Assembly: GCF_003024805.1 (NCBI RefSeq)
Contig: NZ_PUEC01000023.1
Span: forward strand, 1 to 58,245
DNA from: Duncaniella muris
Lineage (GTDB): Bacteria > Bacteroidota > Bacteroidia > Bacteroidales > Muribaculaceae
Length of the DNA: 58,245 bases
Direction of reading: 5' to 3'
The stretch's first letter is position 1. Every line of letters begins with the position of its first letter. A model generated the notes under the pieces. It made no database searches and was not told the origin of the DNA. It was given only the letters and a program-made list of their open reading frames with translations. The translations under genes and the position numbers were made by a program. Of this stretch, positions 25,233-35,280 are shown in pieces.

Positions 25233-26378
25233 ATGGCTGACAAGAAGTATTCTCCTGCAGTGCAGGAACTCGCTGACCTTATCAAGGAAAACAACTGGGA
25301 AGACAAGTTCAATCAGGCTATCGCAAATGTCGTGGCCTACAAGATTCCAGGCCTTTCCGACATGAAGACCATCGAAGACTATCTCGATTACCTTGAAGCT
25401 TACATGCACTGGGTACCTGCTGAAAACAAAGAAGGCACACACGTCTACCAGCACCTTTTCCGTTCATTCTTCCTCCTGGATCAGGAACCGGTCAAATCGC
25501 TCCAGACTCCGTGTGCGCCTGCCGACCGGCAACCCGAACTCACCCCGCTGTCAAAATGGATGACCAATTACTGCTATGCTATCGGCGACTGGCTTGACAG
25601 TCCTGAGTCAATCACTGATGACAGTGTCAAGTCGTTCTATGACTGCGCCGTCTACAACATGGACGAATATCTCGAACCACGTGGCGGATGGAAGACATTC
25701 AACCAGATGTTTGCCCGCCACGTGAAACCCGGCTACCGTCCTATCGCCGCCATTGACGATGACAAGATCATAGTCCATCCGGCCGATGCCTGCTTCGGAG
25801 GCCAGTGGGAAATCCGCCCTGACACCCATGTGCGCATCAAAGGTCTCGACTGGAGTATTGACGAGCTTCTCGAAGGCAGTCCATATAAAGATAAATTCAA
25901 AGGCGGCATGTGGTGCCACTCATTCCTGAGCTGGACCGACTATCACCGCCAGCATGCACCGCTTTCAGGTATCGTCCGTGAAGCCCGTGTCATCCAGGGC
26001 GCATGTTATGTCGACCTTGTCGCAGTGCCTGACAAGGTAAATCCCGCCACCAACCAGGTTGAGGCATGGCGTGCCACTGCTCCTGACCAGGCCGGCTACG
26101 AATTCATGCAGACCAGGGGGCTTATTGTCCTTGAAACCAAATACGGCTACGTGGCTGTCCTGCCTATCGCCATGCCGCAGGTTTCATCAGTGGTCATCAC
26201 AGCCGAAGAAGGCATGGCTCTTAAGAAGGGCGATGAAATCTCTTACTTCCAGTTCGGCGGTTCGGATATAGTCTACCTCTTCTCCGCCAATATGAATGTC
26301 TCTATGTCAGCCCATCTCGGCACACACTATAAAGTCGGAACCAAGATCGGCGAAGTCTATCCCGTAGTGGAGCTCTGA
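25233..26378 (+). CDS. PsiD/phosphatidylserine-decarboxylase-like pyruvoyl decarboxylase
   Basis: A 381-residue protein of the phosphatidylserine decarboxylase superfamily. The PSD core starts near residue 150 (GWKTFNQMFARHVKPGYRP) with the Asp of HPAD (D185), the histidine motif TDYHRQHAPLSG (H238, H241) and, near the end, FGGSD (341-345). Ser344 should be the self-cleavage residue that becomes the pyruvoyl cofactor; canonical enzymes have LGST there. Residues 1-150 resemble the extra N-terminal domain (PSDC type) of fungal tryptophan decarboxylase PsiD rather than a membrane anchor, and no transmembrane segment is seen. I infer a soluble amino-acid decarboxylase, substrate unknown. It leads a four-gene cassette with an APC exchanger, an MFS carrier and a porin. 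Confidence 0.75.
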   Translation: MADKKYSPAVQELADLIKENNWEDKFNQAIANVVAYKIPGLSDMKTIEDYLDYLEAYMHWVPAENKEGTHVYQHLFRSFFLLDQEPVKSLQTPCAPADRQPELTPLSKWMTNYCYAIGDWLDSPESITDDSVKSFYDCAVYNMDEYLEPRGGWKTFNQMFARHVKPGYRPIAAIDDDKIIVHPADACFGGQWEIRPDTHVRIKGLDWSIDELLEGSPYKDKFKGGMWCHSFLSWTDYHRQHAPLSGIVREARVIQGACYVDLVAVPDKVNPATNQVEAWRATAPDQAGYEFMQTRGLIVLETKYGYVAVLPIAMPQVSSVVITAEEGMALKKGDEISYFQFGGSDIVYLFSANMNVSMSAHLGTHYKVGTKIGEVYPVVEL

Positions 26379-26514
26379 CGCGCCGGACTCTTATCGGCCT
26401 CTTGTTCTAAGGAATGACCGATTACTCATCTTATTGACAGACGGGGCCGGCATTACCGCCGGTCCTGTCTGTTTCCGTAAGTTTCCCGTTTCACATTTAA
26501 TTTCTGATATATAT

Positions 26515-28218
26515 ATGGCTAATTCTAATCCCTCAAAGCCGGGTCCGCAGGCCAAAGGCGGCAAAGCGCCGCAGGCTTTGATCTCAACAGGTGCCATGAC
26601 TGTGATGATCATCACCACTGTAGTAAGTCTGCGAGGACTTCCGTCACAGGCTGAGTTCGGCATCCAGTCCATATTCTACTATCTTTTCGCCGCAATCGTC
26701 TTTCTGATTCCGTTTTCGCTTGTCTGCGCCGAACTTGCCTCTACCTACACCCATTCCGGCGGTCTCTACCGCTGGGTCGCCGAGGCTTTCGGGCCGAAAT
26801 GGGGCTGGACGGCTATGTATCTCGAATGGCAGACCCTCGTGATCTGGTTTCCGGCCGTGCTCATGTTCGCTGCGGTCTCGCTCGCATATATATTTTGGCC
26901 TGAATCATTTGACGCCAGGCTGTCGGCCAACAAGATATATACCCTTGTCGTGGTGCTTGCCGTCTACTGGATCACTAACTTCATAGCCTTCCGTGGCATG
27001 AAGTCATCAAAGATTCTGAGCACTCTCGGCGGTCTGTTCGGCACCATAGTCCCCGGCGCGATTCTTATAATACTCGGTGTGGCCTATCTCTGCATGGGCA
27101 AACCGATAATGCTTGCTCATGAGTCATTCTTCCCTGACTTCTCCAAGATAGGCACCATAGTGCTTGCCGCTTCCATCTTCCTCTTCTACGGAGGCATGGA
27201 GATGAACGCCGTTCATGTGCAGAACATGAAGAACCCTGCACGTCAGTTTCCGCGCGCCATCTTTCTTGCCGTGGCCGTGATCGTGCTCCTGTTCGTGTTC
27301 GCCACTCTGGCCATCGGTTTCGTGGTGCCTGCCAAGGACATCAACCTGCTGGCCTCGCTCCTTGTGGCCTACAATGATCTCTGGGCTGCTGTCGGAGTGC
27401 CTTGGCTCGGCAATGTCATGGCTCTGCTCATAACCTTCGGTGTTATCGGACAGGTCAGCGTCATCATCGCCGGACCGTCGACCGGTCTTGTGGCCGTCGG
27501 CGAGAGCGGTTATCTGCCACGGAGTCTTCAGAAAACCAATGCGCAAGGTGTCAACAAACCTATCCTTTATGTCCAGGCCATATTTGTCAGTCTTCTGTCG
27601 CTTGTACTCGTGGTGCTCCCCTCAGTTGAATCGGCCTATCAGGTAATGTCACAGATGGCCACCGTGATCTATCTGATACTGGTGCTGATGATTTATTTCG
27701 CCTTTATCCGTCTGCGTCACACCCAGCCTCAGAAACAGCGCGGATTCCGTATCCCCGGCGGTAAGCTGGGCGAAGTCGTGGTGGCCGGTATCGGTATCCT
27801 CGGCGCTGTCGTGGCTATGGTGCTGAGCTTCTTCCCGCCGTCACAGATCAACACCGGCAGTCCGGTGGTCTACGTGCTGATCATATTCTGCGGTGCGCTG
27901 CTCTTCTTCTGTGTGCCTCTGATCGTCTTTTCGAAGCGTAAACCGTCATGGCGAAACCCGAAAGCCAATTTCTATCCCTTCGACTGGCAGATAGAAAACC
28001 GAAGGCCATCGGAAGTGTCGAAATGGAGCCCGACCTATCAGCCCACGCCTGCTCAGATAGCCGGAACCGATGCCCGTATTCTTGCCGAGGAAAACGGCGC
28101 TTCGCCCGCCGAGGCCGAAAAGATTGCCGCCGAAGCCGAGAAAGCCTATGATGGATCTGAAAATCCCCAGGCCGAGGCTTATGATATATTGGATAAAGAC
28201 AAAGGTACGGGGGCATAA
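26515..28218 (+). CDS. GadC-like APC-family amino acid/amine exchanger
   Basis: 567 residues from the ATG at 26515; the longer frame to 26434 adds residues with no support. Twelve or so hydrophobic segments begin with ALISTGAMTVMIITTVVSLR, and the arrangement (YRWVAEAFGPKWGW, FYGGMEMNAVHVQN) matches the glutamate:GABA antiporter branch of the APC superfamily. The C-terminal tail of about 80 residues is hydrophilic and rich in Ala and Glu; in GadC a C-terminal tail gates the channel by pH. It should swap the decarboxylase substrate for its amine product across the inner membrane. It begins 136 bases after the decarboxylase gene, and a GC-rich hairpin (28249-28275) separates it from the MFS gene. 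Confidence 0.82.
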   Translation: MANSNPSKPGPQAKGGKAPQALISTGAMTVMIITTVVSLRGLPSQAEFGIQSIFYYLFAAIVFLIPFSLVCAELASTYTHSGGLYRWVAEAFGPKWGWTAMYLEWQTLVIWFPAVLMFAAVSLAYIFWPESFDARLSANKIYTLVVVLAVYWITNFIAFRGMKSSKILSTLGGLFGTIVPGAILIILGVAYLCMGKPIMLAHESFFPDFSKIGTIVLAASIFLFYGGMEMNAVHVQNMKNPARQFPRAIFLAVAVIVLLFVFATLAIGFVVPAKDINLLASLLVAYNDLWAAVGVPWLGNVMALLITFGVIGQVSVIIAGPSTGLVAVGESGYLPRSLQKTNAQGVNKPILYVQAIFVSLLSLVLVVLPSVESAYQVMSQMATVIYLILVLMIYFAFIRLRHTQPQKQRGFRIPGGKLGEVVVAGIGILGAVVAMVLSFFPPSQINTGSPVVYVLIIFCGALLFFCVPLIVFSKRKPSWRNPKANFYPFDWQIENRRPSEVSKWSPTYQPTPAQIAGTDARILAEENGASPAEAEKIAAEAEKAYDGSENPQAEAYDILDKDKGTGA

Positions 28219-28322
28219 TACGGAATTTTCATACATGCCGGTGGGAGACTGCGGCCCGTTTTCGCGGAGCCGCAGCCCCCGCCCGCATCTTCCAAGGCTC
28301 TACCATCCACCTTCATAAAAAC

Positions 28323-29663
28323 ATGAATATGAAAATCAACACCGGAAAAGGCTCCATCTCCCTGATGACCCTGATTGCCATATGGTCAATCTCACTTACC
28401 GTCAATCTGCCGGGGCTTGCCATCACGCCGATGCTTGGCAACCTTGACAAAATATTTCCCCACACATCGGAACTGGAGATTCAGCTTCTCACCGTGTTGC
28501 CGAATCTTTTCATCATACCTTTCGTATTGCTCTCCGGCAGGCTGTCTCTGTCAAAGAGCAAGGTGGGAATAGTGGTGGTGGCGCTTGCCATCTACCTCGT
28601 CAGCGGACTCCTCTACTTCTTTGCCCGTAACATGATCGATCTGATAGTCATAAGCTGTCTGCTCGGCATTGGCTGCGGTCTGCTCATCCCGCTTGCCGCC
28701 GGACTGCTTGCCGACACATTCGTGGGAAAATACCGCATGCGTCAGCTCGGCATAAAATCAGGCATATCCAACATGGCGCTTGTAGTGGCCACCTTTGTGG
28801 TCGGCTGGCTCAACCACGGAAACTGGCGTCTGCCTTTTCTGGTCTATCTCATTCCGGCCATCCCGCTTGTGCTCTCAGTCTTCCTGCGGGGCATACCCAA
28901 AGCCGATCTGTCGCCCGCTCCGGCTACCCCTGATCCGAAAATGAAAGCATCGGCAAAGGCGGCTGCAAAGGCCGTGATTGCCGGATCGCCTGCCGGAGCA
29001 ATCCACGCGGCTCCTCCGGCCTCTGCCGGCGGCTATGATCAGTATGGCTATATCGGTAAGATTAAAGGCGGCTTCATACTCTCCCGCACGTGGTCGCTGA
29101 TAGCAGTCTATTTCTTTGTCTGCTATGCTACGGTCATCGTAAGCTACTACACCCCCTTTCTTATGCAGAGCGAGGGTCTCGATGATTCTGACGTAGGCAC
29201 TGTCACTGCCATATTTTTCCTCGCTGTCTTTCTTCCGGGCTTCATCCTGCCGTATATTATCAAGACATTGCGTCAGGCCACCTTGGTAGTATCGTCGGTA
29301 GTAATGATCGCGGGGATCGTTTTGATGGTGGTCTGCCACCGTTTCGGACTGATGTGCATGGCGGCCTCCCTTGTCGGCTTCGGCTACGGAGTGTTTCAGC
29401 CGGTCATCTATGACAAGGCCACCCAGATAGTCACCGACCCTGCCAAAGCTACACTCGCACTTGCCATTGTGCTTGCCGCCAACTATATCTCGATAAGTGC
29501 CACGCCCTTTATAGTCGACTTCTTCAGAGATATCTTTGATCCGCACCATCTGAACAATGCCTTCGCCTTTGAATTCAACGCTATTCTGCTGGCCGCATTC
29601 ACGGTGATAGTCATAGTGCTGCGCAAATCGTTCGTCTTCCGCATCGACAAGTCATATTATTAA
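28323..29663 (+). CDS. MFS transporter
   Basis: A 446-residue, 12-helix major facilitator protein. The N-terminal six helices include a signature-like loop (LSGRLSLSKSKVG, between helices 2 and 3). The central cytoplasmic loop is unusually long and low-complexity (Ala, Pro and Gly rich, about residues 200-245). The second half begins near SRTWSLIAVYFF. The substrate is not predictable. Its place between an exchanger and a porin suggests a role in taking up or exporting the same small molecule as the rest of the cassette. Confidence 0.85.
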   Translation: MNMKINTGKGSISLMTLIAIWSISLTVNLPGLAITPMLGNLDKIFPHTSELEIQLLTVLPNLFIIPFVLLSGRLSLSKSKVGIVVVALAIYLVSGLLYFFARNMIDLIVISCLLGIGCGLLIPLAAGLLADTFVGKYRMRQLGIKSGISNMALVVATFVVGWLNHGNWRLPFLVYLIPAIPLVLSVFLRGIPKADLSPAPATPDPKMKASAKAAAKAVIAGSPAGAIHAAPPASAGGYDQYGYIGKIKGGFILSRTWSLIAVYFFVCYATVIVSYYTPFLMQSEGLDDSDVGTVTAIFFLAVFLPGFILPYIIKTLRQATLVVSSVVMIAGIVLMVVCHRFGLMCMAASLVGFGYGVFQPVIYDKATQIVTDPAKATLALAIVLAANYISISATPFIVDFFRDIFDPHHLNNAFAFEFNAILLAAFTVIVIVLRKSFVFRIDKSYY

Positions 29664-29684
29664 CAAAAATACGTTTTCAAAAAA

Positions 29685-30989
29685 ATGAACAGCCTCATAC
29701 GTTTCGCAGCTGTAGTTCCGGCCTTGTGCGCGTTTGCCGGAGCATCCTCCCAGAATCATCCCCTTACTCCTCAGGAGGGAGAGGTGACAATAATCAATCC
29801 CTCGGCCACTCGGTCTGATTCGGGCCTGACCGTGATAAACATCTACAATATTTTTCTCCAGAACGCCCCGAAATCACACAAGAAATCCGGAGTGCCTAAT
29901 TTTGCCATAGAAGGCAAGAACAAGAAATTTTATCTCGGCATAGGAGGCACGGCAAAAGCCACCCTGTCATATGACTGGGGCGACCCCATTGACAACGGCT
30001 TCAACTTCACCACATCGTCGATTCCCATGAACCCGCGAAAGGGCGACGGCGGATTGGTGCAGTTCAGCGCTGCCACAAGCGGACTCTATCTCAACTTCGT
30101 GGCCCTTCCGGGCGACAAGAACCAGCTGGGTGTCTACATTGATTTCAACCTCACCGGCAACAGCTATGGCTTTGACCTGCAGTATGCCTACATAAAATAC
30201 CGCGGATTCACCGCCGGTTATGACTACAGCCTCTTCTCTGACATGGCCGCCGCACCTCCGAGCATCGACAATGAAGGCCCCTGCGGATTCACAGCCATAC
30301 CGAACGGAGTCCTCGACTACCGTCACAGCTTCGGGCAGCACTGGAGTCTTGGAGTAGGAGTCGAGATGCCTATGGTCTCCGCAACCACCGGCGAGAAAAC
30401 CTATGTGGTCAATCAGCGTGTACCTGACATACCAGCCTATGTGCAGTATTCATGGGGCGGAGGCAAAAGCTGGATTCGCTTTTCAGGCATTGTCCGCAAT
30501 ATGCTCTATCGCGATGAGATCGCCGACAAGAACCGTGACCAGGTGGGCTGGGGCGTGAAGATGAGCGGAAGCGCCTCGCTCACACCGTTGGTGACAGCCT
30601 ATTATCAGGCTGCCTATGGCGAAGGAATCACAAGCTACTTCCAGGATCTCTATGAAGGCGGCCTCGACATGGTGCCTGACGGAAGCGGCCGTCTAAAAGC
30701 TGTCAATGCCTGGGGCGGCTACTTCGGACTGCAATACAACATCTCTCCGAAAGTCTACGCCACAACCACCTACAGCCACCTCCGCAACTACGCCCCTGAC
30801 TACTCCGGAGGCTCCACCGCATGGGACAGCCAGTACAAATACGCGCAATACGCCCTTGCAAACGTCATCTGGCAGATATCTCCCCACCTCTCCACCGGCC
30901 TGGAATACATCTACGGACGGCGTGTCGATATGTCGGGCCTCTCACACCACGACAACCGAATCCAGACCATGCTCCAGGTCACATTCTGA
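29685..30989 (+). CDS. outer-membrane porin (DcaP/OprB-like beta-barrel)
   Basis: A 434-residue protein with an N-terminal signal peptide (MNSLIRFAAVVPALCAFAGASS) and a C-terminal phenylalanine (MLQVTF), the usual outer-membrane assembly signal. Between them are many amphipathic strands (YLGIGGTAKATLSYDWG, SYGFDLQYAYIKYRG). The pattern fits a trimeric general or dicarboxylate-type porin such as DcaP. It follows the MFS gene by 21 bases and probably supplies the outer-membrane step for the cassette. A GC-rich inverted repeat 15 bases later ends the run. Confidence 0.8.
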   Translation: MNSLIRFAAVVPALCAFAGASSQNHPLTPQEGEVTIINPSATRSDSGLTVINIYNIFLQNAPKSHKKSGVPNFAIEGKNKKFYLGIGGTAKATLSYDWGDPIDNGFNFTTSSIPMNPRKGDGGLVQFSAATSGLYLNFVALPGDKNQLGVYIDFNLTGNSYGFDLQYAYIKYRGFTAGYDYSLFSDMAAAPPSIDNEGPCGFTAIPNGVLDYRHSFGQHWSLGVGVEMPMVSATTGEKTYVVNQRVPDIPAYVQYSWGGGKSWIRFSGIVRNMLYRDEIADKNRDQVGWGVKMSGSASLTPLVTAYYQAAYGEGITSYFQDLYEGGLDMVPDGSGRLKAVNAWGGYFGLQYNISPKVYATTTYSHLRNYAPDYSGGSTAWDSQYKYAQYALANVIWQISPHLSTGLEYIYGRRVDMSGLSHHDNRIQTMLQVTF

Positions 30990-31004
30990 CCTGCCACAAA
31001 GCAC

Positions 31005-31037
31005 AGCCGGCATCCGGACCTCGGCAGGATGCCGGCT
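31005..31037 (+). terminator. terminator-like hairpin after the porin gene
   Basis: agccggcatcc (31005-31015) pairs perfectly with ggatgccggct (31027-31037). No T-run follows, so it could also be a 3-prime stabiliser. Confidence 0.5.
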
Positions 31038-31086
31038 CAAACTACGTTGTGCGTGAAGTCCCTGCGCAGATTCTGAATTAATTTTT

Positions 31087-31118
31087 TTTGATTTTCTATC
31101 CGATTCTTTGTAATTTTG
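31087..31118 (+). promoter_or_regulatory. promoter of intact aspS
   Basis: TTTG (31087-31090), a 20-base spacer and TAATTTTG (31111-31118), as in the duplicated copy at 24540. It gives a leader of about 80 bases. Confidence 0.7.
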
Positions 31119-31205
31119 CACCTTTGAAGCTGATGGCTTGCATTTTGTGCATCGCATCAGTCCTCAAGTTTAACCGGAACAAATCAAAAACCATATCAGG
31201 TTCTT

Positions 31206-32966
31206 ATGTATAGAACGAAAACATGCGGAGAACTCCGCCTTTGTGATGCCGGACAGGAGGTTACCCTCGCCGGCTGGGTGCAGCGCGCCCGAAAAATGGG
31301 TGGCATGACCTTTGTAGACGTGCGTGACCGCTACGGTATTACCCAGGTGGTGTTTAACGTGGAGAATGACGCGGCTCTCTGTGATGCCGCCAATCATCTC
31401 GGACGCGAATTCGTGGTGCAGATCACCGGCAAGGTGGCCGAGCGCACCAGCAAGAATCCCAATCTGCCCACCGGCGACATCGAGATCATTGCCTCGGATC
31501 TCAAAGTGCTCAACCGAAGCGACGTGCCTCCCTTCACAATCGAGGACGAAACCGACGGCGGCGACGATCTCCGTATGAAATACCGCTATCTCGACCTGCG
31601 CCGTAACTGTGTGCGTGCAAATCTCGAACTCCGCCACCGCATGGCCTTCGAGATCCGCCGCTATCTCGACTCGAAAGGTTTCCTTGAAGTCGAGACCCCG
31701 GTGCTCATCAAGTCGACCCCTGAAGGCGCCCGCGACTTCGTGGTGCCCTCGCGCATGAATCCCGGCGAATTCTATGCACTGCCCCAGTCTCCCCAGACCT
31801 TCAAGCAGCTCCTGATGGTCAGCGGTTTCGACCGTTACTTCCAGATCGTGAAATGTTTCCGCGACGAAGACCTCCGCGCCGACCGTCAGCCTGAATTCAC
31901 TCAGATCGACTGCGAAATGTCGTTTGTCAATCAGGAAGACGTGCTTCAGATGTTCGAAGGCCTCGTCAAACACATATTTAAATATGTAAAAGACATCGAC
32001 TTCACCGAACCCTTCCCCCGCATGACCTGGGCCGATGCCATGCGTCTCTACGGTTCCGACAAGCCCGACACCCGTTTCGGCATGGAATTCGTGGAGCTCA
32101 AGGATCTTACAGGCGGCAAGGGCTTCGCCGTGCTTGACGATGCCGAATATGTTGGAGCCATCGTGGCCCCCGGTTGCGCCGACTACACCCGCAAGCAGCT
32201 TGACCAGCTCACCGACTTCGTGAAGCGTCCGCAAATCGGAGCCAAGGGCATGATGTGGGTCAAGATCGAAGCCGACGGTTCGATCAAGTCGTCAGTATCC
32301 AAATTCTACAGCGAAGACGACCTCCGCACATGGGCCGACCGTGCCGGAGCCAAGGCCGGTGACCTCATGCTGATTCTTGCCGGACAGACAATGAAGACCC
32401 GCAAGCAACTCTGCGAACTGCGCCTCGAAATGGGCTCTCGCCTCGGTCTGCGCGATCCGCAGAACTTCTCTTGCCTTTGGGTGGTAGACTTCCCACTCTT
32501 TGAATGGGATGAGGAAACACAGCGTTACTACGCCATGCACCACCCCTTCACAGCCCCCAACCCAGATGACATCCATCTGCTCGACAGTGACACCGGCGCT
32601 GTGCGCGCCACTGCTTATGACATGGTGGTCAACGGCAACGAGCTTGGCGGCGGTTCGATCCGTATCCACGAAGCCGAACTCCAGGACAAGATGTTCCGTC
32701 TGCTCGGCCTCTCCGAGGAAGACGCCCAGTATAAATTCGGCTTCCTGATGAATGCCTTCAAATACGGAGCGCCACCTCACGGCGGTCTTGCATTCGGATT
32801 CGACCGCTTCGTCAGCATCCTTGCCGGCCTCGACTCGATCCGCGACGTCATCGCCTTCCCCAAGAACAACTCAGGCCGCGACATGATGATCGATGCACCC
32901 GCCGCGATCGACGATTCGCAGCTCGACGAACTTTGCATCCGTCTCGACCTCAAAGAAAAGGAATAA
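31206..32966 (+). CDS. aspS: aspartate--tRNA ligase
   Basis: A 586-residue class II synthetase of bacterial type that charges tRNA-Asp. The N-terminal OB-fold anticodon-binding domain (1-110) precedes the catalytic core, with motif 2 as [19 protein letters not shown] and motif 3 as GLAFGFDRF. The bacterial GAD insertion lies between them. ATG at 31206 is shared with the duplicated fragment. It is intact and presumably the only working copy. A nif3-like gene follows 12 bases after the stop. Confidence 0.98.
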   Translation: MYRTKTCGELRLCDAGQEVTLAGWVQRARKMGGMTFVDVRDRYGITQVVFNVENDAALCDAANHLGREFVVQITGKVAERTSKNPNLPTGDIEIIASDLKVLNRSDVPPFTIEDETDGGDDLRMKYRYLDLRRNCVRANLELRHRMAFEIRRYLDSKGFLEVETPVLIKSTPEGARDFVVPSRMNPGEFYALPQSPQTFKQLLMVSGFDRYFQIVKCFRDEDLRADRQPEFTQIDCEMSFVNQEDVLQMFEGLVKHIFKYVKDIDFTEPFPRMTWADAMRLYGSDKPDTRFGMEFVELKDLTGGKGFAVLDDAEYVGAIVAPGCADYTRKQLDQLTDFVKRPQIGAKGMMWVKIEADGSIKSSVSKFYSEDDLRTWADRAGAKAGDLMLILAGQTMKTRKQLCELRLEMGSRLGLRDPQNFSCLWVVDFPLFEWDEETQRYYAMHHPFTAPNPDDIHLLDSDTGAVRATAYDMVVNGNELGGGSIRIHEAELQDKMFRLLGLSEEDAQYKFGFLMNAFKYGAPPHGGLAFGFDRFVSILAGLDSIRDVIAFPKNNSGRDMMIDAPAAIDDSQLDELCIRLDLKEKE

Positions 32967-32978
32967 GCCACGTTGCCA

Positions 32979-33782
32979 ATGACAGAGCCGAGTATCATTG
33001 AGATAATAGAGTGCATCGAAGCCTTTGCCCCGCGCTCGATTCAGGAAAAGTGGGACAACACCGGCTGGCAGCTCCGCCCTGCATCCGAACTTAACAGCTG
33101 TACAGGAGTCATGCTTTGTCTTGACGTGACTCCTGAGGTTGTTGATGAGGCTGTCAGTGAAGGCTGCAACCTGATAGTTTCCCACCATCCACTGTTGTTT
33201 CACGGGCTGAAACAAATTTCGCCTGACAGGCCTAACCAGCTTGCCCTGCTCAGGGCAATCACCCACGGGATATATATATACTCTTCCCATACGGCGCTTG
33301 ACAACGCTCCGGAAGGAGTCTCCCATCAGTTGGGCAAGATGCTGGGACTGATGGATATTCAGGTCCTCTCTCCGCGTCAGACTGATCCATCGACCGGGCT
33401 TGGAGTGATCGGTGACTTCCACTACGCCCTTTCGGAAGATGACTTTCTCAAGCGCGTCAAGGAGGTCTATCAAACAGAATCGCTTCGAGTGTCAGACTCT
33501 GGCAGATCTTGGCGGGGAGTGCAGAATGTGGCCTTGTGCAGCGGGTCGGGAGGCGAATTCATCCCCGATGCAATAGCCGCCGGAGCCGACGCCTACATCA
33601 CCTCCGACACCCGTTATCACGACTTTGTCGATTTCGGACGCGACATCCTGATAGTCGATACCGGCCATTTCGAAAGCGAAATCTGCACTAAGTCAATTTT
33701 TTCGGCCATTGTTTCAGAAAAATTTCCTAACTTTGCAGTCCGGCAGTCACGTGCCGAGCACAACCCTGTGCGCTACGTCTGA
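32979..33782 (+). CDS. Nif3-like dinuclear metal center protein
   Basis: A 267-residue NIF3/YbgI-family protein (DUF34). The metal-binding histidines are seen in SHHPLLFHG and near the end in DTGHFESE. Family members form hexamers with two metals per subunit; GTP cyclohydrolase-like and other roles have been proposed, none settled. I start it at ATG 32979 rather than the upstream TTG 32973. It probably forms an operon with aspS and the zinc-ribbon gene, whose start is 26 bases after its stop. Confidence 0.92.
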   Translation: MTEPSIIEIIECIEAFAPRSIQEKWDNTGWQLRPASELNSCTGVMLCLDVTPEVVDEAVSEGCNLIVSHHPLLFHGLKQISPDRPNQLALLRAITHGIYIYSSHTALDNAPEGVSHQLGKMLGLMDIQVLSPRQTDPSTGLGVIGDFHYALSEDDFLKRVKEVYQTESLRVSDSGRSWRGVQNVALCSGSGGEFIPDAIAAGADAYITSDTRYHDFVDFGRDILIVDTGHFESEICTKSIFSAIVSEKFPNFAVRQSRAEHNPVRYV

Positions 33783-33808
33783 AAAATAAAAAATCCACAT
33801 ATACCAAT

Positions 33809-34582
33809 ATGGCGATAGAGCAAAACAAAAACGACCAGACCCTTTCTGTTGAGCAGCGACTCCGCGCTCTTTACGAACTTCAGACCATCCTCTCGGAAAT
33901 CGACCGCATCAAGACCATCCGCGGCGAGCTTCCCGAAGAAGTCCGTGACCTGGAGGACAACATCGAGGGTCTTCACACCCGTGTCGATAAATTCAAAGCC
34001 GAGATCGAAGACCTCCGTCTGAAATCGGCCAAGGAGAAAAACAACATCGAGCAGGCCCAGGCACAGATTGCCACCTACAAGCAGCAGCTCGATAACGTGC
34101 GCAACAATCGCGAGTTTGATTTGTTATCTAAAGAGATTGAATATCAGACCCTCGAAATCCAGCTCTCCGAAAAGCGCATCAACCAGTATGCCCGCGAGAT
34201 CGACAACAAGAATGCCGACATTGCCGCCGCCGAGGAAACCCTCACCGACCGCAATCACATTCTCGCCGACAAGCGCCGTCAGCTTGAAGAGATCGTCTCA
34301 GAGACCAAGAAAGACGAAGAGCGTCTCCGTCTGCAGGCCAAGGAACTCGAACCCCAGATCGACGCCCGCACACTCACCGCATTCAAGCGCATCCGCAAGA
34401 ACGCCCGCAACGGCCTCGGCGTGGTCTACATCCAGCGCAACGCCTGCGGCGGCTGCTTCAACCGCATCCCGCCGCAGAAGCAGATGGAAATCAAGATGCA
34501 CAAGAAGATCATAGTCTGCGAATACTGCGGACGCATCATGATCGACCCCGATCTCGCCGGTGTGACCGAAGGTGAAGCCTGA
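33809..34582 (+). CDS. coiled-coil zinc-ribbon protein
   Basis: 257 residues. Residues 10-190 form a long alpha-helical coiled-coil hairpin (heavy in Lys, Glu and Gln). The C-terminus is a four-cysteine zinc ribbon, CGGC and, about 24 residues later, CEYC. This architecture matches the DUF164/CT398-like family, seen next to nif3 genes in many Bacteroidetes. The biochemical role is not established; a link to nucleic-acid or secretion-related complexes has been suggested for relatives. Confidence 0.88.
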   Translation: MAIEQNKNDQTLSVEQRLRALYELQTILSEIDRIKTIRGELPEEVRDLEDNIEGLHTRVDKFKAEIEDLRLKSAKEKNNIEQAQAQIATYKQQLDNVRNNREFDLLSKEIEYQTLEIQLSEKRINQYAREIDNKNADIAAAEETLTDRNHILADKRRQLEEIVSETKKDEERLRLQAKELEPQIDARTLTAFKRIRKNARNGLGVVYIQRNACGGCFNRIPPQKQMEIKMHKKIIVCEYCGRIMIDPDLAGVTEGEA

Positions 34583-34639
34583 GACCCGTCCAAGGCTCCT
34601 GTCTGACGTTCAAACCGACTCTAAACAAAACTGAAAATT

Positions 34640-35209
34640 ATGGAAAAGATTCTCCCCGGCAAATATGTCGAAATAAGCTACGACCTCTTTGAGGTTGCCC
34701 CTGACGGAACTGAAAACCTCGTCCACAGTGTCACTGAAGATGAACCCGAACGCTTCATATTCGGTGTGACCAAAGGCATGATCCTTCCCCTCGAACGCGC
34801 TCTCGACGGCCTTGAGCAGGGCAGGGAGTTTGATGTCCCCGTCAACGCCGGCGAGGGTTTCCCCTATAACCCCGACGACGTGGCCGAGCTCAGCAAGAGC
34901 ATCTTCATGGTCGACGGAAAGTTTGACGCCGAAACCATCCGCGAGGGCGCATACATCCCCATGATGACAGCTGACGGCTACCGCATCACCGGAAAGGTGA
35001 AAAAGGTGACTGCCGACCATGTTGTCATGGACTTCAACCATCCCCTCGTAGGCAAGGATCTCCGTTTCAAGGGCAAAGTGGTCACCGTGCGTGACGCTAC
35101 CCCTGAAGAACTCCACCCCTCATGCGGAGGCGGATGCTGCGGAGGTTGTGGCGACAATGGCTGCGGAGGCGACAACTCCTCATGCGGCTGTGACGGCTGC
35201 GGCAACTGA
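34640..35209 (+). CDS. SlyD-like FKBP-type peptidyl-prolyl isomerase
   Basis: A 189-residue protein with the FKBP fold split by an insert-in-flap domain, as in SlyD ([13 protein letters not shown], then [11 protein letters not shown]). It helps folding by isomerising X-Pro bonds. The last 35 residues are a Gly/Cys-rich tail with about ten cysteines. In SlyD a His/Cys tail binds nickel and other metals, so metal binding is a reasonable inference. Start ATG 34640, 57 bases after the zinc-ribbon stop. Confidence 0.9.
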   Translation: MEKILPGKYVEISYDLFEVAPDGTENLVHSVTEDEPERFIFGVTKGMILPLERALDGLEQGREFDVPVNAGEGFPYNPDDVAELSKSIFMVDGKFDAETIREGAYIPMMTADGYRITGKVKKVTADHVVMDFNHPLVGKDLRFKGKVVTVRDATPEELHPSCGGGCCGGCGDNGCGGDNSSCGCDGCGN

Positions 35210-35280
35210 TCCGTCTTGACGCCGGGCCGCACACCAACCCCAATCAATTGCTTAATAATCTCAACACATTACCACAATTC

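Noticed and set aside
31170-32234. Long minus-strand frame of 354 codons across aspS
   Set aside because: Codon-biased GC-rich genes leave open antisense frames. aspS is intact on the plus strand and the reverse product has no recognisable domain.
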